Positions 1 to 7,558 of a stretch of 37,810 nucleotides of DNA are shown in pieces (within the stretch, counting starts at the first letter, position 1; every line of letters starts with the position of its first letter). The notes beneath the pieces were generated by a model. It worked only from the letters and a program-made list of their open reading frames with translations. It was not told the DNA's origin and ran no database searches. The translations under genes and the position numbers were made by a program. The DNA is from Flavobacteriales bacterium. Lineage in GTDB: Bacteria > Bacteroidota > Bacteroidia > Flavobacteriales_G > NORP312. The stretch is taken from positions 1 to 37,810 of the forward strand of contig JAESTK010000005.1 in assembly GCA_016763645.1 (NCBI GenBank), given 5' to 3'.

Positions 1-129
1 GCGATGAATCAAAAACAAAACCTTGTTTCTGAAGAAACTGATGTGTGCTTGTCGCCATTTGAAAGATTTTGGGATGCTTACGGGAAAAAAGAAAAACGCA
101 AAGCTTGCGAGAAAAAATGGAAATCAAAA
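1..129. repeat. Terminal direct repeat, copy 1 (contig circularisation overlap)
   Basis: Bases 1-129 are identical to 37682-37810, so the molecule closes at 37,681 bp. Confidence 0.97.
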
Positions 130-417
130 AAACTTGATTCAATGATTGATCGCATTCTTGCCGACATTGCAAACAGAGATGAAAATCACTGGAAATGGCG
201 AATTGAAAACGGATTGAGAAAATATAAACCAGGACCAGAGCCGTATCTCAATGGCGAGCTATGGAATGATGATATCGAGCATTACGATAAAACCCAAAAT
301 TTTATGTTTACAAATCGTGAAAAAAACTTACAAGATGGTTTTGATGATCTAAGAAATCATTACGCCAAAAAAGAAAATCCAATCGAAGGAGAAATCGATG
401 ACCCTGGTGAACGCTAA
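4..417 (+). CDS. C-terminal part of phage replication initiator; continues from 37175-37681 across the circle junction
   Basis: In frame with the open frame from 37175 (37685-37175=510, divisible by 3). The ATG at 4 is probably internal. Confidence 0.85.
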   Translation: MNQKQNLVSEETDVCLSPFERFWDAYGKKEKRKACEKKWKSKKLDSMIDRILADIANRDENHWKWRIENGLRKYKPGPEPYLNGELWNDDIEHYDKTQNFMFTNREKNLQDGFDDLRNHYAKKENPIEGEIDDPGER

Positions 418-1360
418 AGATTTAATTGATTTACTTGAGCCAGATTACAAAGCACATAACCAAGTGTTAACCAAAGAGGTTCTAGACGGCTATTGGCTCC
501 CCGCACTGAGCGGCCACAGCATGGAGGACATTGGGCCAGCCGTACAGCTAGCGTACAAGGAAACGGCTTTTAGGCTTACCCCTGCGGATATTTGCAAACA
601 CTTACCAGATCTATTGGGCCACCCCCACCCAGAGCAAGCATGGGCAATGTTCCCGAAAGACGAAACCAGGGGCAGTTGGGTATCAGGTCAAATCATGTCA
701 GCCGGTGCCATGGTCGAAGAGTTAATTTTTAAAAAGGATTTGATCGCTGCCAGGAAATCTTTTTTGGCGACTTACGAAGATCTAGTAAAAAAATCAAGGT
801 TTGACGGTGAAGCAGCAAACTTTTTTTGGACAGGCGAGAGAGATAAGATTTTTATTTCTGAAACGATCAACGCCGTTAACCTTGGACTAATTACAAACCA
901 GCGAGGACGAAAGGCCATCAAGACCGCATGCAGGGCAATGGCCATCAGCAAAGAGGAAACTGACCGGTTCTACCAGAAGCTTCCGCAGTACCATGACGAA
1001 GAGATAGAACCGACTCTGTGGATAGAAAACGATGAACCTATACCTTCGCAAGGGGTAGACTCTGAAAAGGCCCACAACGATGCTTATCAAAGCCGTGAGC
1101 CATCAAACACGTATGACTTAGCGAGGAAGATGCACGAGAACATGACGAGAGATAAAATCTGGCATCATTGGCCATCTTTGGAGTCTTGGACACTCGTACT
1201 AAATAAACTGATTCGCGCTGATGGTTATGAGCTGGAAAAGGTTAATGAAGTTTGGGCTTGGTTGTGTGATCAAAAATTTGAAGTTAGGAACGAAATTCCA
1301 AACGCTTTTTACTTTGAGAAAAGGTTTAGTGAATTATTGGAGAGCATGAAAGGTGGTTAA
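398..1360 (+). CDS. Phage replication-associated protein (possible helicase-loader-like)
   Basis: 320 aa, overlaps the initiator stop. Motif pattern 'RLTPADICKHLPD' and 'AWAMFPKDETRGSW...AARKSFLATYEDLVKKSR' resembles a conserved family following O-like genes. Position is typical of a helicase loader, but the function is inferred. Confidence 0.7.
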   Translation: MTLVNAKDLIDLLEPDYKAHNQVLTKEVLDGYWLPALSGHSMEDIGPAVQLAYKETAFRLTPADICKHLPDLLGHPHPEQAWAMFPKDETRGSWVSGQIMSAGAMVEELIFKKDLIAARKSFLATYEDLVKKSRFDGEAANFFWTGERDKIFISETINAVNLGLITNQRGRKAIKTACRAMAISKEETDRFYQKLPQYHDEEIEPTLWIENDEPIPSQGVDSEKAHNDAYQSREPSNTYDLARKMHENMTRDKIWHHWPSLESWTLVLNKLIRADGYELEKVNEVWAWLCDQKFEVRNEIPNAFYFEKRFSELLESMKGG

Positions 1361-1363
1361 TTT

Positions 1364-1549
1364 ATGCAATGCACAAAAATAACATTCAATTCAAAAAAAG
1401 AAGCACAGGCATATCTTTTGTCTAAAAGATGCGGAAAGGGAAAGGATATAATAAAAAAACTAAGAGTGTATGAATGCCCTCATTGCGGACGGTATCACTT
1501 CAGCTCAAAAAAAAGGCTGAAATTCTTTAATAGAAAAAAATGGGGTTAA
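1364..1549 (+). CDS. Small zinc-ribbon-like protein
   Basis: 61 aa with YECPHCGRYHFSSKK motif; directly follows the previous gene. Confidence 0.65.
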   Translation: MQCTKITFNSKKEAQAYLLSKRCGKGKDIIKKLRVYECPHCGRYHFSSKKRLKFFNRKKWG

Positions 1550-1567
1550 CCCGCAAATGAGAGCGAT

Positions 1568-1810
1568 ATGAATATAGTGAATATAGAGCTGAGCAAAGCC
1601 AGAAGAAGACAACAGTTAATAAATGGCTATTTACTTTTAGTAAAGAGTGATAGAATAGAATTCAACGACATGTATTTTAACGGCAATGAAGTACCAAGTA
1701 TTGAACATGGGTTTTATCGTCTAACTTCGGACTGTATGATTCATGCAGCATCGACAATGACAAAGATGCTGGTAAAAAGAATACTCCCTGAAAACTTAAT
1801 TTTGAAATAA
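1568..1810 (+). CDS. Hypothetical protein
   Basis: 80-aa ORF in a co-oriented cluster. Confidence 0.55.
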   Translation: MNIVNIELSKARRRQQLINGYLLLVKSDRIEFNDMYFNGNEVPSIEHGFYRLTSDCMIHAASTMTKMLVKRILPENLILK

Positions 1811-1834
1811 CGACAACATTAAAAGGATAATAAA

Positions 1835-2362
1835 ATGAGCAAAACAGATATATTTGAAAACTATCAAGAATTTTTAAAACGCGAAGATAAGGATGTTAAC
1901 GGTGTTAGTTCTGAATTTGTAAAGACTAACCCAGATTACGAGAAGGACAATAGAACAAATGAAGGGTGTTGGAATTGCCGCGATTGCCGCTATTGCAGCT
2001 CTTGCCGCTATTGCAGCGATTGCCGCGATTGCCGCTATTGCAGCGAGCAAAAAGTTAACAAAAAAGAGAGTATAAAAATTCCTAAAATTGAAAACATCCA
2101 CCAAAAAGTATACGCATCAGTTAGCGTAAAAGGTGCGCTTAGTATGGGTAAATGGCACACTTGCGAAACTACGCATTGTAGGGCTGGTTGGATAACTCAC
2201 TTGGCTGGCGAGGAAGGTAAGAAGGTCGAGGAATTTTATGGGCCTTGCTTAGGGGCTCAACTTATCTATCGTGAAAGCGGGTATCAGATTAACCCTTCAC
2301 GATTCTTTGATGATAATGAATCCGCTATGAGTGACATGAAGCGATTGGCTAACGCTGAATAA
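1835..2362 (+). CDS. Hypothetical phage protein: Cys-x-x tandem repeat plus conserved 'WHTCxTTHCRAGW...LAG...PSRFFDDNESAMSDMKRLANAE' domain
   Basis: Complete 175-aa ORF with RBS 'aaaaggataataaaATG'. The C-terminal domain resembles a conserved small phage domain of unknown function. Confidence 0.8.
   Translation: MSKTDIFENYQEFLKREDKDVNGVSSEFVKTNPDYEKDNRTNEGCWNCRDCRYCSSCRYCSDCRDCRYCSEQKVNKKESIKIPKIENIHQKVYASVSVKGALSMGKWHTCETTHCRAGWITHLAGEEGKKVEEFYGPCLGAQLIYRESGYQINPSRFFDDNESAMSDMKRLANAE
1967..2047 (+). repeat. 9-bp tandem repeat (9 units) encoding (C-x-x)9: CWN CRD CRY CSS CRY CSD CRD CRY CSE
   Basis: TGTTGGAAT, TGCCGCGAT, TGCCGCTAT, TGCAGCTCT, TGCCGCTAT, TGCAGCGAT, TGCCGCGAT, TGCCGCTAT, TGCAGCGAG read directly. 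Confidence 0.95.
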
Positions 2363-2405
2363 AATGTAAAACTTAATTTTTAAGTAACACTAAGAGGCAA
2401 TACCT

Positions 2406-2624
2406 ATGATTGAATCAAGAGAGCTACAAGCAAGAAGAACATTAAGTAACGGTCTAGAAATTCTAAGCAAAGATCGTCTAGATACATTTCAAAAATGCTA
2501 CTGTTTGACAGAGACAAAGGGATTTAAAACTGTAGTTGACAGAGTGCCAACCGAAAGGCTAATCATGGCAGTTCGAAACGTTACAAATTCTATCTTAAAC
2601 GATTTAGATCATAAAAGTGGATAA
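2406..2624 (+). CDS. Hypothetical protein
   Basis: 72-aa ORF in operon. Confidence 0.55.
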   Translation: MIESRELQARRTLSNGLEILSKDRLDTFQKCYCLTETKGFKTVVDRVPTERLIMAVRNVTNSILNDLDHKSG

Positions 2625-2781
2625 ACTCGAAGCCCTCAGAAAACTATGTCAATCATTTAAAGGAAATGAAGATAACCTTACTTTCTTCAAAGTAGAAGTT
2701 TTCTTTGATTCCTTAGCTTATGGCGATACTCCAGCCATGGCACTGGCTTTGTCTAAGAATTTTGAGCTTGATGAATTATGA
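2617..2781 (+). CDS. Hypothetical small protein (GTG start)
   Basis: GTG ORF VDKLEALRKLCQSFKGNEDNLTFFKVEVFFDSLAYGDTPAMALALSKNFELDEL*. It overlaps the previous stop and shares ATGA with the next start. Confidence 0.5.
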   Translation: MDKLEALRKLCQSFKGNEDNLTFFKVEVFFDSLAYGDTPAMALALSKNFELDEL

Positions 2782-3182
2782 ATGAATCAAAATCATTAGG
2801 CTTTGCTGCTCTCGACAATGCAATATCAATGCTATCAGAGAAAAAACTAAGCCGTTCAGAAAAAGCAAAGGCTAATTTTGAAAGATCGAAAGGCCAACGT
2901 GTAGCTGATCGTGATTGGTTCGAGAAAAATAAACCTAGAGTAGAAATGTCAATTGGTGAATGCATTCGACTTGATAAGCGTCAACTTGTGGGCGCTGGCA
3001 TTGAGATACAAAAACAAGATACACAATTTGAACAAGTACCATTAGAAAGTTATCAACCACCTGTAGAGGATGAGGAATATGTACCAAAAGCCCAGAGAAC
3101 AGAAAATGAAACCGTACGCGCCGTGGAAAAAGTACAGGAACAGAGAACAGAAGACTTCGAATGCCCTTTCTCTTGCGATTGA
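2778..3182 (+). CDS. Hypothetical protein
   Basis: 134-aa ORF with ATGA coupling to the upstream ORF. Confidence 0.6.
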   Translation: MNESKSLGFAALDNAISMLSEKKLSRSEKAKANFERSKGQRVADRDWFEKNKPRVEMSIGECIRLDKRQLVGAGIEIQKQDTQFEQVPLESYQPPVEDEEYVPKAQRTENETVRAVEKVQEQRTEDFECPFSCD

Positions 3183-3471
3183 TTTAGTAGCATATTCAAA
3201 TGTTAAAAAGATTATAAATACGTACGGCGGACAAAGAAAAGACGCTGGTAAAAATACTACCTCTGGTGAGTGGGTAAAAATAAAAGAAGAACTTCCCCCT
3301 GAAGACGGATTTTATAAAACCAGATCAAATTATTATGATACTGGCTATAAAATGAAATTCAATAAGGATATTGGGCCAACAGCTAGCAGCAATATTGATA
3401 GATATAATATTTGGCACGCTAGCCACTTATTACCAATAAAAAGTGTTACTCATTGGTGGAGGGAGTTATGA
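3106..3471 (+). CDS. Hypothetical protein, DUF551-like C-terminus
   Basis: ORF 3070-3471; the ATG at 3106 (MKPYAPWK) shortens the overlap. 'GEWVKIKEELPPEDGFYKT...VTHWW' resembles the DUF551 pattern (W...LP...vTHW). Confidence 0.5.
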   Translation: MKPYAPWKKYRNREQKTSNALSLAIDLVAYSNVKKIINTYGGQRKDAGKNTTSGEWVKIKEELPPEDGFYKTRSNYYDTGYKMKFNKDIGPTASSNIDRYNIWHASHLLPIKSVTHWWREL

Positions 3472-3734
3472 TTTTTATGGGAAATTGCAAAGACTGCAAG
3501 CACTGGAAAAAGGATGAAAGCGAATGCTCACCAAGAGATCCTCACGTTGGAAAATGTAATCGAGCAAAGCAGCTTTCCGAATGCATAGAATGGTCTGAAG
3601 ATGATGATTGTGATTTCATGGTATGGAAGGAAGGCCACGAAAAAGATTTGGCTTTCGCGTGCGATGCAGAGAGTTATTACGCGGAACTATCGACCAAAGA
3701 AGCGTTTGGATGCGTTCAATTTGAATCTAAATAA
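3468..3734 (+). CDS. Small Cys-rich phage protein
   Basis: MIFMGNCKDCKHWKK...LSTKEAFGCVQFESK; preferred ATG at 3468 overlaps the previous stop (ATGA). Confidence 0.6.
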   Translation: MIFMGNCKDCKHWKKDESECSPRDPHVGKCNRAKQLSECIEWSEDDDCDFMVWKEGHEKDLAFACDAESYYAELSTKEAFGCVQFESK

Positions 3735-3743
3735 AGGGGTTTT

Positions 3744-3893
3744 ATGTTCGACAACATCATATATTCAGAAAAATATAACACTTGCGTGATGATTAATAAT
3801 ATAATTTTCTTCCATGCCTCTTGGGATGAAAATAAAGTTTTACTATGCGGGACACACATTAGCTCAAGACCAGTGGAGAGAAACATTGTCTAA
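3744..3893 (+). CDS. Hypothetical small protein
   Basis: 49-aa ORF MFDNIIYSEKYNTCVMINNIIFFHASWDENKVLLCGTHISSRPVERNIV*. It ends at the probable start of the downstream nuclease-like gene. Confidence 0.45.
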   Translation: MFDNIIYSEKYNTCVMINNIIFFHASWDENKVLLCGTHISSRPVERNIV

Positions 3894-4290
3894 GAATAGG
3901 TATGACGCACAGAATGACGCTAACCAGCCAGGGATAATAAAGGAGCTGCTTAAAATTCCCGGTATGACTGTGCAGACAGGGCATGATGACATTTTGGTTG
4001 GCTACAAAGGAGAAACCTATTGGTATGAAATAAAAGCGTCACAATGTTCACCAATAAAGCCTAGCCAGTACGAAATAATAAAAACGTACACTGGTCATTA
4101 TCGGTTTGCGTTTAACTATACTGATATATTGGTCGATATAGGGATAGTTAATAAGCCCGTGCGGTCTACTTATCTCGATGCTTGGCACAAAGCCGCGCAA
4201 GATGGTGAAACGCCACACGCGGCAAACAAGGCAGGCAATGAGGCTGTTGAATGGTATATAAAAGTATCAGAAGAGGATGATGAAAAATGA
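3886..4290 (+). CDS. VRR-NUC / PD-(D/E)XK-like nuclease (TTG start; longer ORF begins at 3814)
   Basis: 'SKNRYDAQNDANQPGIIKELLKIPGMTVQTGHDDILVGYKGETYWYEIK' has a D-(I/L)LVG...(E)-x-K nuclease layout. 'gtggagag' lies just upstream of TTG 3886. Confidence 0.6.
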   Translation: MSKNRYDAQNDANQPGIIKELLKIPGMTVQTGHDDILVGYKGETYWYEIKASQCSPIKPSQYEIIKTYTGHYRFAFNYTDILVDIGIVNKPVRSTYLDAWHKAAQDGETPHAANKAGNEAVEWYIKVSEEDDEK

Positions 4291-4466
4291 AAGATAAATT
4301 AAATGATTTCGTACCACTGCAAAAAGTGGATATAAATATGAAGATTCCCGTTTCGGTAAAAGAGAAAGAAGCGCTGTGGGAAGATTCAGACAAACACTAT
4401 TGTCACCAAATCAATACAGGTGGTCGATGCTGCGGTAAAACTTTTGTCCAGTTAGGTGAGACATGA
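4287..4466 (+). CDS. Hypothetical small protein
   Basis: 59-aa ORF MKDKLNDFVPLQKVDINMKIPVSVKEKEALWEDSDKHYCHQINTGGRCCGKTFVQLGET*; ATGA overlaps. Confidence 0.45.
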   Translation: MKDKLNDFVPLQKVDINMKIPVSVKEKEALWEDSDKHYCHQINTGGRCCGKTFVQLGET

Positions 4467-4690
4467 CTATTTCATTGATTATTAACATCGCTTTTATGAT
4501 ACTTTTTATCATGTCGTTCATATTTGCTTTAATCGTATATTTGAAATGCCTTGAATATAAGAAAAAATATGAAGACTATCGTGATACACATAATAATTTA
4601 ATCGATAATCTGATAGTAACGGCTAAAGCGGCTGGTGTTAAATATTACGAAAAAGATGGCGTTATTTACGCTCAATTTGGAGATGATTAA
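4463..4690 (+). CDS. Small membrane protein
   Basis: 75 aa with a strong N-terminal hydrophobic segment. Confidence 0.5.
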   Translation: MTISLIINIAFMILFIMSFIFALIVYLKCLEYKKKYEDYRDTHNNLIDNLIVTAKAAGVKYYEKDGVIYAQFGDD

Positions 4691-4691
4691 T

Positions 4692-4886
4692 ATGGAACCA
4701 ATTATATTTGTATACGTATTTTTATGGTGGTTATCTGGATTCATGGCCGCTGGATGGTCTTTTGAATGGTATATTTGGGATGATATAAAAATTATAACAA
4801 TGTGTTGCGTTATTGGGATTGCTGGCCCTTTATGTTTCGTGGAAGCTTACAAGATAAGACATTTAGATGAGAGTGATGAACCATGA
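4692..4886 (+). CDS. Small membrane protein
   Basis: MEPIIFVYVFLWWLSGFMAAG...CCVIGIAGPLCF: two hydrophobic segments. Confidence 0.5.
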   Translation: MEPIIFVYVFLWWLSGFMAAGWSFEWYIWDDIKIITMCCVIGIAGPLCFVEAYKIRHLDESDEP

Positions 4887-5035
4887 GTACACAAGAGTTC
4901 ATAAAAAAGGTGATAAAAGAAAATCTGGTCATCAAAGGTAGTTATGATTCAGGAAAAAAAGAGATGACAGTTGCTCTACACTTTAAAGGTGAAGATAAAC
5001 CGTTTTCAAAATACGTTATTTTTATACCAGGGTGA
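4883..5035 (+). CDS. Hypothetical small protein
   Basis: 50-aa ORF MSTQEFIKKVIKENLVIKGSYDSGKKEMTVALHFKGEDKPFSKYVIFIPG*; ATGA overlap. Confidence 0.45.
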   Translation: MSTQEFIKKVIKENLVIKGSYDSGKKEMTVALHFKGEDKPFSKYVIFIPG

Positions 5036-5041
5036 ATGATT

Positions 5042-5209
5042 ATGTTTGAATTATTTATAGCTCTTATTGTTGTTTATATTATTGTAATAATTCGCAATTG
5101 GGCAATATCCACTTATAAGATTTCATATTACGAACAGAGATTAGAGAATAACGATATAGATGTAAGTAGCGTTAAGAATATGGGCTTTCTAGATATTTGG
5201 AGATTGTGA
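5042..5209 (+). CDS. Small membrane protein
   Basis: 55-aa ORF MFELFIALIVVYIIVIIRNW... Confidence 0.45.
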   Translation: MFELFIALIVVYIIVIIRNWAISTYKISYYEQRLENNDIDVSSVKNMGFLDIWRL

Positions 5210-5210
5210 C

Positions 5211-5699
5211 ATGAGCGATAACTTTGCATTCTTTCTTATATTGTTCTGTATGATCTTGTGTGGCTTAGTATTCGCAGAAACAACACCAAAGAGCGGATAC
5301 TACACAATATCAATGGGTGATGTAAAAGTTGTTGAGAAATACTCTCAGCTATACAAAGCACTGAATGAAGGTATAAAGTTATCTGAAGAGTGCAAGTGTA
5401 AGGTGACCATCCACAGGCCGGATATATCAATAAGATGGTCGAAGTCTCTCACATCAAAAGTAATGAGCTGGAGAAGACCCACGCAAAGAGAGAATGGTGA
5501 TTATCTTAAGCATGTTGATTACTACATTATTTCTTACTGGGTGAGTGGCGGCAAAGAATTGTTTATTGTGGTAATGGGCGAAAAGGAAGATAGAACTATA
5601 AATGACTTAACGCCTGGTAGCTGGGTGTTTAGAATCAAGGCCGTTGATACTGATGGATTAGAATCAGGATGGTCACAACTGGTTATGGTGAGCATATGA
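5211..5699 (+). CDS. Predicted secreted protein with fibronectin type III-like domain
   Basis: N-terminal signal-like 'FFLILFCMILCGLVFAETTP'; C-terminal 'YYIISYWVSGG...INDLTPGSWVFRIKAVDTDGLESGWSQLVMVSI' is FN3-like. Confidence 0.6.
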   Translation: MSDNFAFFLILFCMILCGLVFAETTPKSGYYTISMGDVKVVEKYSQLYKALNEGIKLSEECKCKVTIHRPDISIRWSKSLTSKVMSWRRPTQRENGDYLKHVDYYIISYWVSGGKELFIVVMGEKEDRTINDLTPGSWVFRIKAVDTDGLESGWSQLVMVSI

Positions 5700-6100
5700 A
5701 GGATGAATTGGAACGACAATACACAACTTACACTGGGGGTGATGGTACAGAACTGCCTGAAGATCTAGCTGAACTAAAAGGAAGGCATGTTAAATTTAAT
5801 GAGCTTAAAGGCATGCTTCAATCAGCTTATGTACTAAAGGTAGGTCAGCATTATAAAATAGAGAAGGTCGTCAAAATTAACAAGGATGAAGCCTACGTAT
5901 TAATCCTTGATGGTGATGGTGACGACGTAGCTTTAGTTATAAGAGAAAAGTTGTGCGTTGATTTTTCTTTAGTGTCAATATCTTCAGATGAATCTAAAAC
6001 GAGAAGGGTAGCGCACCATCATATAGTGGTCTATCCTACGGGTAAGAAATTGAAACCAGGAGACAGGCCAAGATGTCCACTATCGAAGGCAATATTATAG
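5696..6100 (+). CDS. Hypothetical protein
   Basis: Start at ATG 5696 overlapping the upstream TGA. Confidence 0.55.
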   Translation: MKDELERQYTTYTGGDGTELPEDLAELKGRHVKFNELKGMLQSAYVLKVGQHYKIEKVVKINKDEAYVLILDGDGDDVALVIREKLCVDFSLVSISSDESKTRRVAHHHIVVYPTGKKLKPGDRPRCPLSKAIL

Positions 6101-6297
6101 ATAAGACTTTAGTATTAGGTTATACGGGTAGCGGTGGTGGGTTTATTGCGTGGCTCGGTGATCCAAGTGATATATTGATGTGGATGTCGATATTGGGTGT
6201 AACAGCGACATTTGTTTATACTTGTTTAGGTATAGCCACCAAAGGAAGGGTATTGTTTTTGAAGTTTATGGAGTGGCGTAAGAAGAATAAAAAATGA
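6073..6297 (+). CDS. Small membrane protein, holin-like
   Basis: 74 aa, two hydrophobic segments and a basic C-terminus (EWRKKNKK). Confidence 0.5.
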   Translation: MSTIEGNIIDKTLVLGYTGSGGGFIAWLGDPSDILMWMSILGVTATFVYTCLGIATKGRVLFLKFMEWRKKNKK

Positions 6298-6494
6298 ATA
6301 ACAGCGACAAACAAATACAATCATGGAAAAATGTTTTAACGGCTATGAAAGTTTCTTGCGAAATGCAAGGATGCAATGGTTGTGAGTTAAAGCATGGTGA
6401 TGGTACATGTCCAGCCTATTGGATTTCAGCAAAGATCAGTAGGAATGAAAATAAAAGTGATGATGATAGTTTTGGTATAGTGAGAATGTATTGA
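6294..6494 (+). CDS. Small Cys-rich hypothetical protein
   Basis: 66-aa ORF overlapping the previous stop; CEMQGCNGCELKHGDGTC. Confidence 0.5.
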   Translation: MNNSDKQIQSWKNVLTAMKVSCEMQGCNGCELKHGDGTCPAYWISAKISRNENKSDDDSFGIVRMY

Positions 6495-6525
6495 TGAGAG
6501 TAAAACCTTGTATTAAGGCATCACC

Positions 6526-6596
6526 GCTAAGGAGATAGCCGGGATACGGGGCGCTGGCTAGGGTTGTCCCTATATAATCAATAGCTATGGGCCAGC
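6526..6596. other. Structured non-coding segment between convergent operons
   Basis: GCTA-N6-TAGC (6526-6539); GCTGGC (6553-6558)/GCCAGC (6591-6596) enclosing TAGGG-TTGT-CCCTA (6559-6572) and palindrome ATAGCTAT (6581-6588). Confidence 0.5.
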
Positions 6597-6614
6597 ACTT
6601 TCTTCAATGCATTT

Positions 6615-7061
6615 TTAATCTTTCTTATCTAAATTCTTAGTAAACCTACCAGTAACAGCCTTAGCAATATCACCCATATGTGGTGCTGCAAAATAAAATG
6701 CAAGGATCAGCATAACAGCCGGACCCATATCACCAGCCCCACTTTTCATAACCTCCGAAACTTTCTGTAGATCTCCAGGTTTATCCATGAAAATAGATAT
6801 TACACTTACAATCTGGGATATCACATATTGAAGCAGCCAAACGCCTGTAATGCTGAGAGCTATCAATCGTCTAGCGAGGTTCTGCCCCTGCGTTGCTGCC
6901 ATCCATTGAATTACCATTTTTCGTGCTTCGCTGCGATCCTGTGAGGCATCGTCAGCCTTTTCTTGGTCGGTATAGACTAGAGCATCCAATCCATTTTTAA
7001 CACCATCAACTATGGATGTTAAAGCCTTGTCTGTGCCGAATATTTTACCCCAAAAACTCAT
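6615..7061 (-). CDS. Phage holin, 3TM / GTA-holin type
   Basis: 'WMAATQGQNLARRLIALSITGVWLLQYV' plus further hydrophobic helices; adjacent to the endolysin. Confidence 0.75.
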   Translation of the reverse strand: MSFWGKIFGTDKALTSIVDGVKNGLDALVYTDQEKADDASQDRSEARKMVIQWMAATQGQNLARRLIALSITGVWLLQYVISQIVSVISIFMDKPGDLQKVSEVMKSGAGDMGPAVMLILAFYFAAPHMGDIAKAVTGRFTKNLDKKD

Positions 7062-7473
7062 GACCCAACCCCTTAAGAATTACCACCGGATTTCTATAAC
7101 GCCGCTTTGCTGTAGGCTTCATTATTTCAAAGTGATAGTGTTCTGTTATTCCCTGGTAAATATCTTGAAGACCTTGCGCCCAAGCGATTGTATCACCTCG
7201 ACTAACAACATGATCGACAAGATAAATGCCATCCGTATAAAAATAACGATGACGATCACCATTAGCCACAGTGATTTCAGTGTAACGTAGATGAGCCTTT
7301 TTAGTATCTTCCGGGTTGTAAGGTAGGCCAATCTTAGTGACCGTACCGCTTTCAAAAGCGTCAATAGATTCATTTTTATGACACACTATATCTATACCAT
7401 TGTGCAGGCGCTTGCCTCGTGATGCCCCATAGCGTCCTGATCCGTAAATATCTGTGCTTCTGATTCTTATCAT
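7045..7473 (-). CDS. M23-family metallopeptidase endolysin
   Basis: HNGIDI (HxGxD-like) and HYHFEI (HxH) motifs; adjacent to holin. Confidence 0.8.
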   Translation of the reverse strand: MIRIRSTDIYGSGRYGASRGKRLHNGIDIVCHKNESIDAFESGTVTKIGLPYNPEDTKKAHLRYTEITVANGDRHRYFYTDGIYLVDHVVSRGDTIAWAQGLQDIYQGITEHYHFEIMKPTAKRRYRNPVVILKGLGHEFLG

Positions 7474-7495
7474 TCTTTGCCCTTTTATTGACTCA

Positions 7496-7501
7496 ATTAT
7501 A
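7496..7501 (-). promoter_or_regulatory. -10 element (TATAAT) of putative lysis promoter
   Basis: Minus strand perfect TATAAT 23 bp upstream of the endolysin ATG; the -35 (TTTAAT) is weak. Confidence 0.4.
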
Positions 7502-7558
7502 TACTAACCACCACATTCATTAAATAACGGTTAAATTATAAGCCTAAGAGGGTTTGGA

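Noticed and set aside
1874-2104. Minus-strand ORF with AIAAIAAIAAI repeat
   Set aside because: Antisense shadow of the Cys-x-x 9-bp repeat in the plus-strand gene; low-complexity translation, no RBS support.
2753-2965. Minus-strand ORF opposite ORF 2778-3182
   Set aside because: Antisense to an operonic gene with coupled start/stop overlaps; no supporting signals.
6500-6600. tRNA-like cloverleaf in the convergent intergenic region
   Set aside because: Stems do not form a 7-bp acceptor, no T-loop consensus (GGTTCGAATCC-like) and no CCA; kept only as a generic structured element.
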